A DNA stretch of 64,000 nucleotides from Bradyrhizobium sp. STM 3843 (GCF_000239815.1 NZ_CAFK01000315.1:23798-87797), one strand, 5' to 3'; positions 8,791 to 17,630 are shown, counted from the first letter of the stretch. Numbers and translations: made by a program. The notes: generated by a model not told the origin, from the letters alone.

Positions 8791-8976
8791 ATGGCAGTTC
8801 TTAGCAAACGTGAAGGCCTAGCGCGCAAAGTCGATACTGCAGCAATCGAAGCTGAAAGTCTCGGCCTGACAACGGCGACCTTGATCCTTCGCATGGCACG
8901 TTTGGAAATCGACCGCGCGGAACCCGATGAGGTTGAAAGTATGCCAGGGAACAACTCCAGCAGCAAGCCGAACTGA
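8791..8976 (+). CDS. small hypothetical protein
   Basis: 61-residue protein with Glu/Ala/Leu-rich N-terminal helix (MAVLSKREGLARKVDTAAIEA reads as helical; key part REGLARKVDTAAIE). ATG 8791 follows AGGGAACGGTA. Divergent from the 62-residue gene across 25 bases, so they may share a regulatory region. No recognised family. Confidence 0.5.
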   Translation: MAVLSKREGLARKVDTAAIEAESLGLTTATLILRMARLEIDRAEPDEVESMPGNNSSSKPN

Positions 8977-9198
8977 CGGGCGGTCGGTTCTTATGGCAGC
9001 TTTTGAGTTGTCTGGCAGCTTCTGGCCTCCAAAGCCAGCAAAAATGGTCGATTGTTACGGCTATCGACCGGAATTTGGTACCGCCGAGCTTGTCCGGTAT
9101 TTCCGGGAGCCTTAATCATTTCTGCAGGGTGACAATGGGTTGCTGGCACGACGGCGCCGCAGCCTGATTGTCCGAAATATGCGACTGCAGGAATTGCC

Positions 9199-9450
9199 AT
9201 GCGGACATACTATTTTGATATGAAGGACACCATTCCAACCAGGGATAGAGGGGGCCTCGAATTCGCGACCCATGCCGGAGCGATCGAGCATAGCCGGGAT
9301 CTAGCGCGCAGATTGCGTCACGATCCTCGAATCACCGATCGCAGGCTGTCGGTCATTGTGGTCGACGAGTCCGGCACCGAGATCCACTGCGAACCGGTTT
9401 ACCCGATGGTAGCGAGCGTCAGCATCAGCGATAACCAAGCGTCGCGATAG
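9199..9450 (+). CDS. DUF6894 family small protein
   Basis: 83 residues in the layout of rhizobial DUF6894 proteins: an N-terminal YYFDMKDTIPTRDRGGLEF segment, then a helix with regularly spaced Ala/Arg, then VIVVDESGTEIHCEPVYP. Members are abundant in Bradyrhizobium and have no known function. ATG 9199 is preceded by GGAATTGCC, a weak ribosome site. Stand-alone gene. Confidence 0.75.
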   Translation: MRTYYFDMKDTIPTRDRGGLEFATHAGAIEHSRDLARRLRHDPRITDRRLSVIVVDESGTEIHCEPVYPMVASVSISDNQASR

Positions 9451-9647
9451 CGCAGCGATGTCATGGCACGGACGGCTGTCATGCCGCCGCGCAAGGTCTC
9501 TTCAGCGAAGCCTGCGCGGTGCGACATAGGGCCCGGCCGGCCAGCGAGCTCCCTCACACTAATGCAGTTTGGACAGGTTACGAGTTCCGGGTCAGTCCGT
9601 CGGCAAAGTGTAGTTTGGCCGGGCAGTTCGGGGCCCCTCTGCTCGAC

Positions 9648-10325
9648 CTACCAGATCCAGCGCACCAGGCGGTACCTCACTCTGCCCTGATATGCCCGAT
9701 AGCCGGGTAGATTCATTTCCAGCAGTCGTTCCTCGTCAAGCAGCCGCCAAATCAGGAGCGGCAAGATCGCGACGATGAGGAGCAGTCCCCACCAGGATCC
9801 GAGCGCGACGGGCATCCCGATGAGCATCACGAGTGCCGCAGCATACATCGGATGGCGCACCAGAGCGTACGGCCCGCTGGAAACAACTCTCTGATCACTC
9901 GCGACCTCGATCGTCGCGGCGGCAAAGCTGCTTTCCCTGAACACCAGAAACACGCCGGCGAAGCCGAGCAGGACAAGCACATTGCCGGCGATGACGACCG
10001 CTGGCGGCATGTGGGACAGAGCGAAGCGACGATCAAGCCCGGGAACAACGACGAGAGCGATGAAGCCCACCGAGACGAACGCCATGATCAACCGCTGTGC
10101 GGGTTCCTTTTCGGCAAAAGGCCCACCTCTCATACGACGCTCCAGGAGAGCAGGGTCTCGTCGCATCAGGTCCAGCGTGATCACGACCGACGCCGTGAAA
10201 TAAACCAGGAGAAAGAGCCATCCCTGCCAGTAGTGCAGTGTTCCGGCTGCGGTGAAGAGCAAGATCGCCATCACGACGATCACAATCGCCAAGCTCGCAA
10301 ATGCTCTTCGACCAAGGGCGGACAT
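9648..10325 (-). CDS. isoprenylcysteine carboxyl methyltransferase-like membrane protein
   Basis: 225-residue inner-membrane protein with about five hydrophobic segments. The C-terminal half carries the ICMT/PEMT signature GPYALVRHPMYAA (residues ~150-162) and the downstream DEERLLEMNLPGYRAYQGRVRYR region (key part EERLLEMNLPGYRAY) that binds S-adenosylmethionine. Bacterial members methylate isoprenoid, phospholipid or unknown substrates. Single gene with no informative neighbours; the substrate cannot be predicted. Confidence 0.82.
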   Translation of the reverse strand: MSALGRRAFASLAIVIVVMAILLFTAAGTLHYWQGWLFLLVYFTASVVITLDLMRRDPALLERRMRGGPFAEKEPAQRLIMAFVSVGFIALVVVPGLDRRFALSHMPPAVVIAGNVLVLLGFAGVFLVFRESSFAAATIEVASDQRVVSSGPYALVRHPMYAAALVMLIGMPVALGSWWGLLLIVAILPLLIWRLLDEERLLEMNLPGYRAYQGRVRYRLVRWIW

Positions 10326-10381
10326 GGCCTGAGCTTATCATGAGGATGGCGCAAGTTCGGTCGATTTGTGCAGCGTCGAGG

Positions 10382-11449
10382 TCACTGCTGCTTCTCCCAG
10401 AACGACAACAGCCCCTGCGAGGCAGAGCCCCCGATCACGCAGGGAATCCCGATGGCCACCTGCCCGAGCGCCGCCGCCGACACGCAGCCAAGCGCAACGG
10501 CGCCGACGCCGAGCTGGCCCCAGAAATCGAGATTGCGGCGCGCATCGGAGCCCTTGGTCTTGAGCTCCTCGACCGCAGCGAGCGCGTCCCGACGCACCGC
10601 ACCGAGCTGGACCGTATCGGCCGCCTGCACGACCTCGGTCAAGGGCGCCTTGATTGGATCCGACTGACGAGCGAGTTCGCTGCGCAAATAATCGCGCAGC
10701 TCCCCGTCGCGCACCGCATAGCTTGCCAGCGTATAGCGCGCCATGCTGCCGATGGTCAGCTTGTCGACGGTGTCGCGGCTCTTGGACCACGGCAGCAACT
10801 GCATGATGCGCTGAATCGGGACATGCGATCCGGTCGCGAAGTAGTAGCCCCACAGAGTGTCGAGCAGGTCCTGGTTGCTGGCAAAGCTCAGCGTGGTATC
10901 GATCTTGCGCTCCTCTTTGGCAAAGGGATTGCGCGTCAACGTACCGCGCAGCTTCTCAAGCATGCCTGGCTTCGTCTCTTCGAGTGGTATCTCGAGCAGT
11001 GTCGGTTGCGTTCCGTTGAGATAGCCTTCGATCATCACCCGCCGCGCCGGCAGTCGGGGCGCCATCTTGCGCATCAGATTGCGCCAGTCAGGCAGGCCGG
11101 AATAGGCGATCGCGCGGACGATGACCCATTCATCTTCAGGCGGCACCGGAAAGAAGCTGTTGACGAGTTGCTCGGCCTTGGCGGGATTCGAGCCTATCGC
11201 GCCAGCGATGAAGCCAAGATAGATTCCGGCGTTCTCCGGCTCCTTGAAGGTCTGCGAATGGAACAACACACGCACCGCAGCGGGCACATGGGCGTAGTCC
11301 GGTTTGGTACGATAGTTGTAGATCCACTGTTGCACCACGGCGAGCGAGGCGCGCGGATCGATCTCAGGCGTGACCGCAGCACCGGCTGGCTGGATAGTGG
11401 CTGGCTGGATAACGAGGCTGGCGAGGATCGCAAGAACAACGTAGCGCAT
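10382..11449 (-). CDS. exported protein of unknown function
   Basis: 355 residues with a signal peptide at the N-terminus (MRYVVLAILASLVIQPATI, cut near AGA-AVTP). The centre is mostly helical without recognised motifs. A hydrophobic, Gly/Ala-rich segment near residues 310-345 (GVGAVALGCVSAAALGQ) could be a membrane anchor. ATG 11449 follows GGAGCAGCAC; the longer frame lacks a ribosome site. It is divergent from the Omp85 gene, so a cell-envelope role is possible, but that is inference. Confidence 0.7.
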   Translation of the reverse strand: MRYVVLAILASLVIQPATIQPAGAAVTPEIDPRASLAVVQQWIYNYRTKPDYAHVPAAVRVLFHSQTFKEPENAGIYLGFIAGAIGSNPAKAEQLVNSFFPVPPEDEWVIVRAIAYSGLPDWRNLMRKMAPRLPARRVMIEGYLNGTQPTLLEIPLEETKPGMLEKLRGTLTRNPFAKEERKIDTTLSFASNQDLLDTLWGYYFATGSHVPIQRIMQLLPWSKSRDTVDKLTIGSMARYTLASYAVRDGELRDYLRSELARQSDPIKAPLTEVVQAADTVQLGAVRRDALAAVEELKTKGSDARRNLDFWGQLGVGAVALGCVSAAALGQVAIGIPCVIGGSASQGLLSFWEKQQ

Positions 11450-11683
11450 GTGCTGCTCCGACGAGGACGTTTGGGCCCGTCGTGTCGGCGGCCCGAACGT
11501 TTGGGCGTTGTTGCAGCGAGGCGTTTGATCCCGCACTGCGACGATTCTGCGACGACAGGCCTCTCCATTGCGTCAAAATCGTGATGCCGTTCACAATTGC
11601 GCAACTTACCCGTGTCGGACATCCTTTCGCCCCGCGCGGTGACTTGCATTTCCATCCGTTCAAGCTGGCACAGGCTGCACGTG

Positions 11684-14011
11684 ATGATGCTTAGGAACTT
11701 GCCGACACATGGGCCGAAGCCGCGAGCGCTGGCGGCGATGCTGCTGGTCACGGCGCTGGGCACATTGATCGCGTCGGCATCAGCGATGGCGACCCAAAGC
11801 ACGATCAGCGTCGAAGGCAATCGCCGCATCGAAGCCGATACGGTGCGTACCTATTTTCATCCTGATAGCAGCGGCCACTATGATGCCGCCGCGCTCGACG
11901 CCGGCCTGAAGGCTTTGATCGCGAGCGGCCTGTTCGACAATGTCACCATCGAGCACGCAGGCGAGCAGATTATCGTCCATCTCACGGAAGCCAAGGTGCT
12001 CGACCGCGTCGCCTTCGAGGGCAACAAGAAGGTCAAGGACACGGATCTCACAGCCGTCGTCCAGTCCAAGCCGCGCGGCAGCTTGCAGCGGGCCACGGTG
12101 CAGGGTGACGTCGCCCGCATCCTCGAAACCTACCATCGGGCCGGGCGCGATGACGTCCGCGTGGTTCCGGAAATCATCGACCGAGGCAACGATCGGGTCG
12201 ATCTCGTCTACACCATCACCGAGGGCAAGAAGACCACGGTGCAAAAGATCGACTTCGTCGGCAACAAGGCTTTCGGCGCGCGCCAGCTCCGTGCCATCAT
12301 CAAGACCTCGCCGACCAACCTCCTGAGCTTCCTCACCGGCGGCGACGTCTACGACGCCGATCGGCTGAACGAGGACCGCGAACTGCTACGGCAGTACTAC
12401 CGCAATCATGGCTATGCCGACGCCGCCGTGACCAAGGCAGGCGCCGAGTTCGATCCCGCGAGCAAGGGCTTCAACGTCACTTTCGTGATCGACGAGGGCC
12501 CGTCCTATCGATTCGGTGATATCGACCTGACCTGCAACGTTCCCGGGCTGGACTGCGACCGCCTGCGCAGTCAGCTGCTCGCTCGCCGCGACACGCCGTT
12601 CGATGCAAGCAAGCTCGACAAGACGACCGAGGCTCTCACCGCCGAAATGGCCAAACTTGGCTTTCCGTTCGCGCGGGCCGAGCCGCGCATCACCCGCGAC
12701 GTGCAGGCGCAGCGCGCCAATGTCACCTTCGTCATTGAGCAAGGCCAGCGCGCCTATGTCGAGCGGATCGAGATCCACGGCAACAGCCGCACCAGAGACT
12801 ACGTGATCCGCCGAGAGTTCGATGTCGGCGAAGGCGACGCCTACAACAAGACGCTGATCGATCGCGCCGAACGGCGGCTGAAGAACCTGAACTACTTCAA
12901 GACGGTCAAGATCACGACCAAGCCCGGTTCGGCGCCTGATCGGGTCGTGCTCGATGTCGAGACCGTCGATCAATCGACCGGCGACTTCAACATCTCCGGC
13001 GGCTATTCGACCACCGACGGGCTGCTCGCAGAGGTGAAGGTCGGCGATCGCAATGTGCTCGGCAGCGGCAACGCCGTCCAGGCCGCGGTGACGTATGGCC
13101 AATATGCGCGGAGCGCCGACCTCTCGGTGTCGGCTCCCTACAGCCTGGGTCGCGCGACGGCGGGAGCGGAGGTGTTCGATCGACAGACCACCCTCAGCCC
13201 TTATCAATCCTACGGCAGCAACACCTACGGCGGCACCCTGACGCTCGGCACGCCGGTCACCGAGCAGACCAACATCCTCTGGCGCTACTCATTGTACGAT
13301 CAGAACGTCACGCTGTCGCCGACCGCGTCAAACGCGACGGTCTCCCTGCCGGTGCGGCAGGCCGCCGCGGCCGGGCGGCAGCTCGTCTCCTCCATTGGTG
13401 ACACCGCGACGTTCAATACGCTGGATAACAACATGAGCCCGACCAGCGGCATACGGTCGCAACTCAGCCAGGATCTCGCCGGTCTCGGCGGCGACGTGCG
13501 CTTTCTGCGGACGACCGAGGATGTCCGCTACTACCATTCTCTGTCAAACGATCTCACCGGCATGGTCCGGGCCCAGGGCGGCTACATCACCGGCTGGGGT
13601 GGCCAGCAGGCTCCGCTGCTGAACAGCTTTTTCGGTGGTCCGAACATCGTGCGGGGATTTGCGCCGAACGGATTCGGCCCTCGCGACCTGACGCCGGGCT
13701 CCACGATGGACAATGTCGGCGGCAGCCTGTACTGGGCGACGACTGCGGAGTTGCAGAGCAACATCCCCGGCCTGCCTCAGGAGTATGGTCTCAAAGCGTC
13801 GGCCTTCGTCGACGCCGGGAGTGTATTTGGATATCGTGGCCCGACTCAGTCGGTCCAGGTCGCCAACAAGAACATCGTCCGGTCCTCAGTCGGGGCCGGG
13901 CTGACCTGGGCCTCGCCGTTCGGCCCTCTGACGGTCGACTACGCCGTGCCGCTGAGCAAAGCGGCCTATGACGTCGTGCAGCCGCTCCGCTTCAGCGCGG
14001 GAGGATTCTAG
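11684..14011 (+). CDS. Omp85/BamA-family outer-membrane assembly protein (paralogue)
   Basis: 775-residue Omp85 protein. A signal peptide is followed by tandem POTRA domains (VEGNRRIEADTVRTYF, FEGNKKVKDTDL, FVGNKAFGARQL, and IHGNSRTRDYVIRREF just before the barrel). The C-terminal ~380 residues form a beta-barrel with the lid-lock-like motif NIVRGFAPNGFG and a terminal aromatic (RFSAGGF). Such proteins insert beta-barrel proteins in the outer membrane. Canonical bamA usually sits by rseP and lpxD; here it does not, so this is probably a second BamA-like copy. Start at ATG 11684 or 11687; the long upstream TTG frame is rejected. Confidence 0.87.
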   Translation: MMLRNLPTHGPKPRALAAMLLVTALGTLIASASAMATQSTISVEGNRRIEADTVRTYFHPDSSGHYDAAALDAGLKALIASGLFDNVTIEHAGEQIIVHLTEAKVLDRVAFEGNKKVKDTDLTAVVQSKPRGSLQRATVQGDVARILETYHRAGRDDVRVVPEIIDRGNDRVDLVYTITEGKKTTVQKIDFVGNKAFGARQLRAIIKTSPTNLLSFLTGGDVYDADRLNEDRELLRQYYRNHGYADAAVTKAGAEFDPASKGFNVTFVIDEGPSYRFGDIDLTCNVPGLDCDRLRSQLLARRDTPFDASKLDKTTEALTAEMAKLGFPFARAEPRITRDVQAQRANVTFVIEQGQRAYVERIEIHGNSRTRDYVIRREFDVGEGDAYNKTLIDRAERRLKNLNYFKTVKITTKPGSAPDRVVLDVETVDQSTGDFNISGGYSTTDGLLAEVKVGDRNVLGSGNAVQAAVTYGQYARSADLSVSAPYSLGRATAGAEVFDRQTTLSPYQSYGSNTYGGTLTLGTPVTEQTNILWRYSLYDQNVTLSPTASNATVSLPVRQAAAAGRQLVSSIGDTATFNTLDNNMSPTSGIRSQLSQDLAGLGGDVRFLRTTEDVRYYHSLSNDLTGMVRAQGGYITGWGGQQAPLLNSFFGGPNIVRGFAPNGFGPRDLTPGSTMDNVGGSLYWATTAELQSNIPGLPQEYGLKASAFVDAGSVFGYRGPTQSVQVANKNIVRSSVGAGLTWASPFGPLTVDYAVPLSKAAYDVVQPLRFSAGGF

Positions 14012-14082
14012 CCTCCCGCTCTTCTCTGCTCGCCTCACAGCGGGCTTCGGTCCGCGCGCGGGTGCGAAGCGACAGGGCGAGC

Positions 14083-14487
14083 CTACCAACCATAGTAATG
14101 ATAGACGCGCGGCCCATAATAATAAGGGCGGGGCGCGTAGTAGACCGGCGGCGGCCCGTAATAGTAGCCGGGTCCTGCATAATATCCCGGCCCATAATAA
14201 TAATCGTCGTGCTGGCTGGCGGCGATCGCACCGATGGTGCCGATCATCGCTCCCATGATCGCGAGGCCGGCAGCAGGATTGCCTCGATAGTAGTGGCGAT
14301 GACGCCGACGGGCGCTGAAATCTGTTGTGCTGCTGGGTGTGCTCGCCGCTAACGTCTGCTTGCCGACTGAACTCGGCTCGCGGGCGAAGACCATCGTCGG
14401 TTCGGAAAGCGTGAGCACCAAGGTTGCCGCCATCGCGACGGTTACATGGTGGCGGGTCGAAGAGAGCGGCTTGATGCGGCTGAACAT
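14083..14487 (-). CDS. exported Tyr/Gly/Pro-rich protein
   Basis: 134 residues: positively charged N-terminus, hydrophobic signal segment (VAMAATLVLTLSEPTMVFA), a basic RRRHRHYYRG patch, one further hydrophobic stretch with glycine spacing (GLAIMGAMIGTIGAIAA), and a low-complexity C-terminal tail of repeated YYGP/YYAP units. Envelope proteins with such tails are common in Rhizobiales and have no defined function. ATG 14487 follows GAGGGAAACACC. It is convergent with the Omp85 gene. Confidence 0.72.
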   Translation of the reverse strand: MFSRIKPLSSTRHHVTVAMAATLVLTLSEPTMVFAREPSSVGKQTLAASTPSSTTDFSARRRHRHYYRGNPAAGLAIMGAMIGTIGAIAASQHDDYYYGPGYYAGPGYYYGPPPVYYAPRPYYYGPRVYHYYGW

Positions 14488-14802
14488 GGTGTTTCCCTCG
14501 TCAGGCGGACAATAATCCGGCGGCCGCTCCTTCATACGTCAGGCCGAGGACAACGGCTTGACCGAGGTCAAGCGCACGATGTCGCACGGCCAACCTCTGC
14601 ACCGTGTCCTGGCATTTCAGCCGGGGAAATCGTCGACGATACCCGTTTCCTGCGGCTGCTTGCCGCAGGGTTCGATAGCACCGGCCCGATCCACTGGGTC
14701 CGAGATCGCGAACCGCCCAGCATGCCGCCGCGACCAATGCGGGAGGACGCAAGCCCCCTCTGCCGCACCGATGTCCCGCATCACTGAACGTAAGGATCCG
14801 AC
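14488..14802. other. intergenic region with two inverted repeats
   Basis: 315 bases with no supported gene. It holds a perfect 18-base palindrome at 14556-14573 (GCTTGACC-GA-GGTCAAGC), which could be a repressor site, and an 8-base hairpin at 14649-14669 (CCTGCGGC, loop TGCTT, GCCGCAGG) without a T-run. It separates two divergent exported-protein genes, so it should contain both promoters. Confidence 0.5.
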
Positions 14803-15156
14803 ATGTTGTCCCGCGCCACTCTGATCTGCAGCCTCCTGACCATCTTGGCCATTGCCATAGCTCCGGCGAACGCCGAGGAGAGCAAGACAGCTCTGTTCAA
14901 GGTCATTACGGTGAAGGATGAGATCGTGATCGGGCTCTCGGCGGACGAATTGAAAACGCTTGGCGGCAGCGAGGCCAGCGCGATCGCGCACGCGTTGGCA
15001 CAAAAGGGCGACCTGACGGTGTGGCAGTACAATGTCCATCGCGGCCAGAACGGCGAGCTGCAGATGGCGCCCACGGCCAAGATCGGCCTTTTGGCCAACG
15101 CGTCGCTGCGCGTCGAGCCCTATTCGACCTCTTACGTGATCCTATCGCATCCCTGA
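14803..15156 (+). CDS. exported hypothetical protein
   Basis: 117-residue protein with a signal peptide (ATLICSLLTILAIAIAPANA, cleaved before EESKT). The mature part has no Cys and no recognised motif; it ends in YSTSYVILSHP. ATG 14803 follows AAGGATCC with good spacing. Its stop abuts the stop of the convergent gene to the right with no gap. Function unknown. Confidence 0.65.
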   Translation: MLSRATLICSLLTILAIAIAPANAEESKTALFKVITVKDEIVIGLSADELKTLGGSEASAIAHALAQKGDLTVWQYNVHRGQNGELQMAPTAKIGLLANASLRVEPYSTSYVILSHP

Positions 15157-15762
15157 TCAGCGTCCGCGGATGGTCGGCCGGCGGACCGCGTCGGCCGAGA
15201 GCGGCCGCTTGGGGACGCGTTCGGTCGCAAAGCCGTAAACCAGAGCCAAGCGGTCAAGGCATTCGCGAAAGCGACGCGCAAAATAGTCATTCCAACGCTG
15301 GCTGCACAGATCGCGTTTCAGTCCAACCTGCTCCATGGTCAGCCCCTGCACCAATATGTCATGGACGATGGCCGCACCGTCTGCGCCGAGCTCGCGCTCT
15401 GCCCGATTCAGTCGCAAGACGGCTTGACGCTGCCCTTCTGTGACCGGCTCGCGTCCCTGCGCACCGTCGACATATTCGCGTGATGGGTCGATCGCTTGCG
15501 GACCGCGCTCGGCCCGCTCCCAATCGTTTTGAAAGGCGCGGCCGGCCCGATATTGCGCATCGTCGATCTGCCGGTGCGAGTGCAGCCGTCCCAATGGATC
15601 GTTCCGAATCGAGCGAAGCGCGACGATCTTCTCGCCCGGCTCCAGCGCCAGGGGATCGTCGACCTCGATGGTGGCAACCTCGGCGTTGAACGGCAGGTCA
15701 TTGGGGCGGCGCTCATGGATCTTCGAAATGCGGTGGGATTTGTGGCGTCTGGCGCGTGCCAT
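15157..15762 (-). CDS. conserved hypothetical protein, DUF6456-like
   Basis: 201-residue, basic, cytosolic protein. The central part (RNDPLGRLHSHRQIDDAQYRAGRAF, key part DPLGRLHSHRQIDDAQY) and the C-terminal VHDILVQGLTMEQVG resemble the DUF6456-type domain found in alphaproteobacterial helix-turn-helix proteins. I recognise the pattern but cannot confirm it. It lies downstream of the GcrA-like gene on the same strand, 62 bases away, so the two may be co-transcribed and jointly regulated. Confidence 0.65.
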   Translation of the reverse strand: MARARRHKSHRISKIHERRPNDLPFNAEVATIEVDDPLALEPGEKIVALRSIRNDPLGRLHSHRQIDDAQYRAGRAFQNDWERAERGPQAIDPSREYVDGAQGREPVTEGQRQAVLRLNRAERELGADGAAIVHDILVQGLTMEQVGLKRDLCSQRWNDYFARRFRECLDRLALVYGFATERVPKRPLSADAVRRPTIRGR

Positions 15763-15824
15763 CGCGAACCTCCGATGAACGATGTGATTGGATCAATGCG
15801 GACAGAACGGCGGTCGCTGGCCCG

Positions 15825-16346
15825 CTACGCAGCTGCAACCAGCCGCAGGACCACCGTCGCCGGCGGCCGTTCCACCAAGCCTTCCGGATTGCGCGTGAGA
15901 TGGAAGTGCGGCGTGCAGTAGGGCGATCCCGGCTGACGCGGATGGCCGCAGAACGTGATCGGCTCATCGTCCCTGTCGCCGCCATAGGGATAGCGGCAAT
16001 CCCCGGGTTCAAGATTGTCGAAAGAAATCAAGCGCGGGCTGATGCCGACACAACGCAGCTGCACCGGCTCGGTCCGCTCGGGTTTTGGCCGCGCCTGGAT
16101 CACCGATTCCGTGTGGCAACCGACACGCCGCTGCTCGTTGCGGGTCTTGAATTTGGGTCCTCTGTCCTTGGGACGTTCGGGCCTGACCAGCCCCATCCGT
16201 TTTGCCCGGCCCAATACCGCGTTTCGCGTATAGGCCACACTAAACTTAAAATTGATTTCCTTCGTGATATCGCCATAAGATAGTCCCATGGCGTGAAGCT
16301 CCCGCAGCGTTTCGGAGTGTCGCGGCGGCCAGTCGCTCGATTGCAT
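15825..16346 (-). CDS. GcrA-family regulator (divergent paralogue)
   Basis: 173 residues. The N-terminal helix-turn-helix region differs from canonical GcrA (RHSETLRELHAMGLSYGDI) but keeps RNAVLGRAKRMGL, equivalent to the RNAVIGKVHRLGL of GcrA. The C-terminal domain has the conserved C-R-Y-P, F-C-G-H, and Y-C-T-P-H pattern (residues ~134-160). GcrA activates sigma-70 promoters carrying methylated GANTC sites in the cell cycle; whether this paralogue does so is unknown. ATG 16346 follows GAGGCGAGGA. Divergent from the S24 repressor gene, sharing a 150-base region with two operator copies. Confidence 0.82.
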   Translation of the reverse strand: MQSSDWPPRHSETLRELHAMGLSYGDITKEINFKFSVAYTRNAVLGRAKRMGLVRPERPKDRGPKFKTRNEQRRVGCHTESVIQARPKPERTEPVQLRCVGISPRLISFDNLEPGDCRYPYGGDRDDEPITFCGHPRQPGSPYCTPHFHLTRNPEGLVERPPATVVLRLVAAA

Positions 16347-16408
16347 TCCTCGCCTCTTCTTCTCGCTCAAAAGTTGTTTGACGCACCACAGCCAAGCGCT
16401 GCTTGAAT

Positions 16409-16423
16409 TTCCGATATTCCGAA
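16409..16423. promoter_or_regulatory. operator A of the S24 repressor (candidate)
   Basis: TTCCGATATTCCGAA, a near-palindrome related to two others in this locus. It lies just upstream of the GcrA-like gene, within its probable promoter (a TTGACT box on the minus strand lies about seven bases away). The shared consensus is TTCYGATWWTCNGAA. Repressor identity is inferred from proximity. Confidence 0.55.
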
Positions 16424-16441
16424 ACAAAAGTCAAGCTTGAA

Positions 16442-16456
16442 TTCTGATAATCGGAA
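16442..16456. promoter_or_regulatory. operator B of the S24 repressor (candidate)
   Basis: TTCTGATAATCGGAA, second copy of the palindrome. It overlaps the spacer of a plausible promoter for the repressor gene (TTGAAT at 16437-16442, TATGTT at 16461-16466), where bound repressor would block RNA polymerase. This suggests autorepression. Confidence 0.6.
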
Positions 16457-16496
16457 ATGCTATGTTCCGGCGGGATTCGCAAGCGAGGACAAGACA

Positions 16497-17129
16497 ATGC
16501 TGGACGTCACCATGATCGAGCGTGGGCTGGAAAAGCCGGGGAAGACAAAGGGCGGGCTTGCCCGCGCGATGGGCGTGCGCCCGGGCGCCGTGTCCGAGAT
16601 CCTCTCGGGGCAACGGCTGATCAAGGCGGCCGAGATCGGCCTGATCATCGATTATCTGGAACTGAATGCGGTGCCGATCATGGGACGGGTCGGCGCGGGC
16701 GCTGTGATCGAGCCGGAATATGAGCAGGTCCCGGCAGAAGGGTTGGGCGAGGTCGCCGTGCCATTTCCAATCTCGGAAGAGACGATCGCCTTCGAGGTGA
16801 CGGGCGATTCGATGCTGCCGAAATATGAGAATGGGGACGTCATCGTCGTCTATCGCGAACAGCGTCATCCGCTGTCGAGCTTCTACGGCGAAGAGGCGGT
16901 GGTGCGGCTGAAAACCGGTGAACGCTATCTGAAGACGATCGAGCGGGGAAAGTCGCCTTCCCTAGTGAACCTCATCAGTTTTAACGCCAAGCCGATCATC
17001 GGCGTGAAGCTTGAATGGATCGGCGAGATTTGTGTCACTCTTCCGCGCGGGCAGATTTCGCGGATGCGATCGAAAGCATCCCGCGGCCGCCAGGGGAAAT
17101 CGGCCGGAGCCAAGGGAGCCGCCAGATGA
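16497..17129 (+). CDS. S24-family (LexA/CI-like) transcriptional repressor
   Basis: 210 residues. Residues ~10-50 form a short helix-turn-helix region (GGLARAMGVRPGAVSEIL). An Ala67-Gly68 pair in VGAGAV fits the autocleavage site. The peptidase core has the serine in TGDSMLPKY (Ser105) and a lysine in RYLKTIER (Lys146), the Ser-Lys dyad of S24 peptidases. It resembles phage-type repressors inactivated by RecA-stimulated self-cleavage. ATG 16497 has GAGGACA upstream. Divergent from the GcrA-like gene; the operators suggest it controls itself, that gene, and the following small gene. Confidence 0.85.
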   Translation: MLDVTMIERGLEKPGKTKGGLARAMGVRPGAVSEILSGQRLIKAAEIGLIIDYLELNAVPIMGRVGAGAVIEPEYEQVPAEGLGEVAVPFPISEETIAFEVTGDSMLPKYENGDVIVVYREQRHPLSSFYGEEAVVRLKTGERYLKTIERGKSPSLVNLISFNAKPIIGVKLEWIGEICVTLPRGQISRMRSKASRGRQGKSAGAKGAAR

Positions 17130-17227
17130 GAGCAGTTCTCCGAGCCAGGCGCTTGTGACGCTTCGCCACGTCCACGGGCGGCGGCCCTTCCCGCGATTTC
17201 GAATGTCGGAACTTTCGCTTGACAAAA

Positions 17228-17242
17228 TTCCGATTTTCAGAA
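17228..17242. promoter_or_regulatory. operator C, within promoter of the next gene
   Basis: TTCCGATTTTCAGAA, third copy of the palindrome. It fits inside the 17-base spacer of a good promoter: TTGACA at 17219-17224 and AATTAT at 17242-17247. This places the 99-residue gene at 17268 under the same repressor. Confidence 0.65.
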
Positions 17243-17267
17243 ATTATGGGGAGGCTCGCCTGTTGCG

Positions 17268-17567
17268 ATGGCCGAAAGCGAATTGCCCTGCATGCAATAT
17301 TTTGTTGTGATGATCGACTACGGACGGCGCGGACGCGAGGCCGTGGTCGATCCCGAGATGACGCGGCGCGACGTTGTTGCGCGCGTCGCATCCGGTGAAT
17401 ACGCCAATATCAGCTTCATCCACGAGATCATCGATCGATCCGTCGAAGACGTGACGACCGACATCCTGGCAGAAGCGGCCCTACCCGAGATCGAGGACGA
17501 CGGGCCGGATCTGCAGGCCGTCCGGTTTGACCATATTCACGATCTCCGCAAGCATGAGCGGGCCTGA
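17268..17567 (+). CDS. small hypothetical protein, candidate member of the S24 regulon
   Basis: 99-residue acidic protein without a recognised domain. N-terminal MQYFVVMIDYGRRGREAVVD reads like a short alpha/beta unit and the rest is rich in Asp/Glu/Ile. ATG 17268 lies 13 bases after GGGGAGG; ATG 17292 is an alternative start. Its promoter holds operator C, so it is probably derepressed together with the GcrA-like gene. Product function unknown. Confidence 0.6.
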   Translation: MAESELPCMQYFVVMIDYGRRGREAVVDPEMTRRDVVARVASGEYANISFIHEIIDRSVEDVTTDILAEAALPEIEDDGPDLQAVRFDHIHDLRKHERA

Positions 17568-17630
17568 TCGCCTGGCGTGCTGTCTCAGTCGGCGGCGCCG
17601 GACTGGCGCCGCCGCTTGCTCGCCTCACAG

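Noticed and set aside
8994..9115. Possible 40-residue gene (ATG 8994)
   Set aside because: No ribosome site and no recognisable features.
12386..13207. Long antisense frame within the Omp85 gene
   Set aside because: Shadow of a clear coding gene; composition unlike neighbours.
15157..17567. Idea of a complete prophage around the S24 repressor
   Set aside because: No integrase, structural or replication genes, and no attachment repeats; only a small regulatory module.
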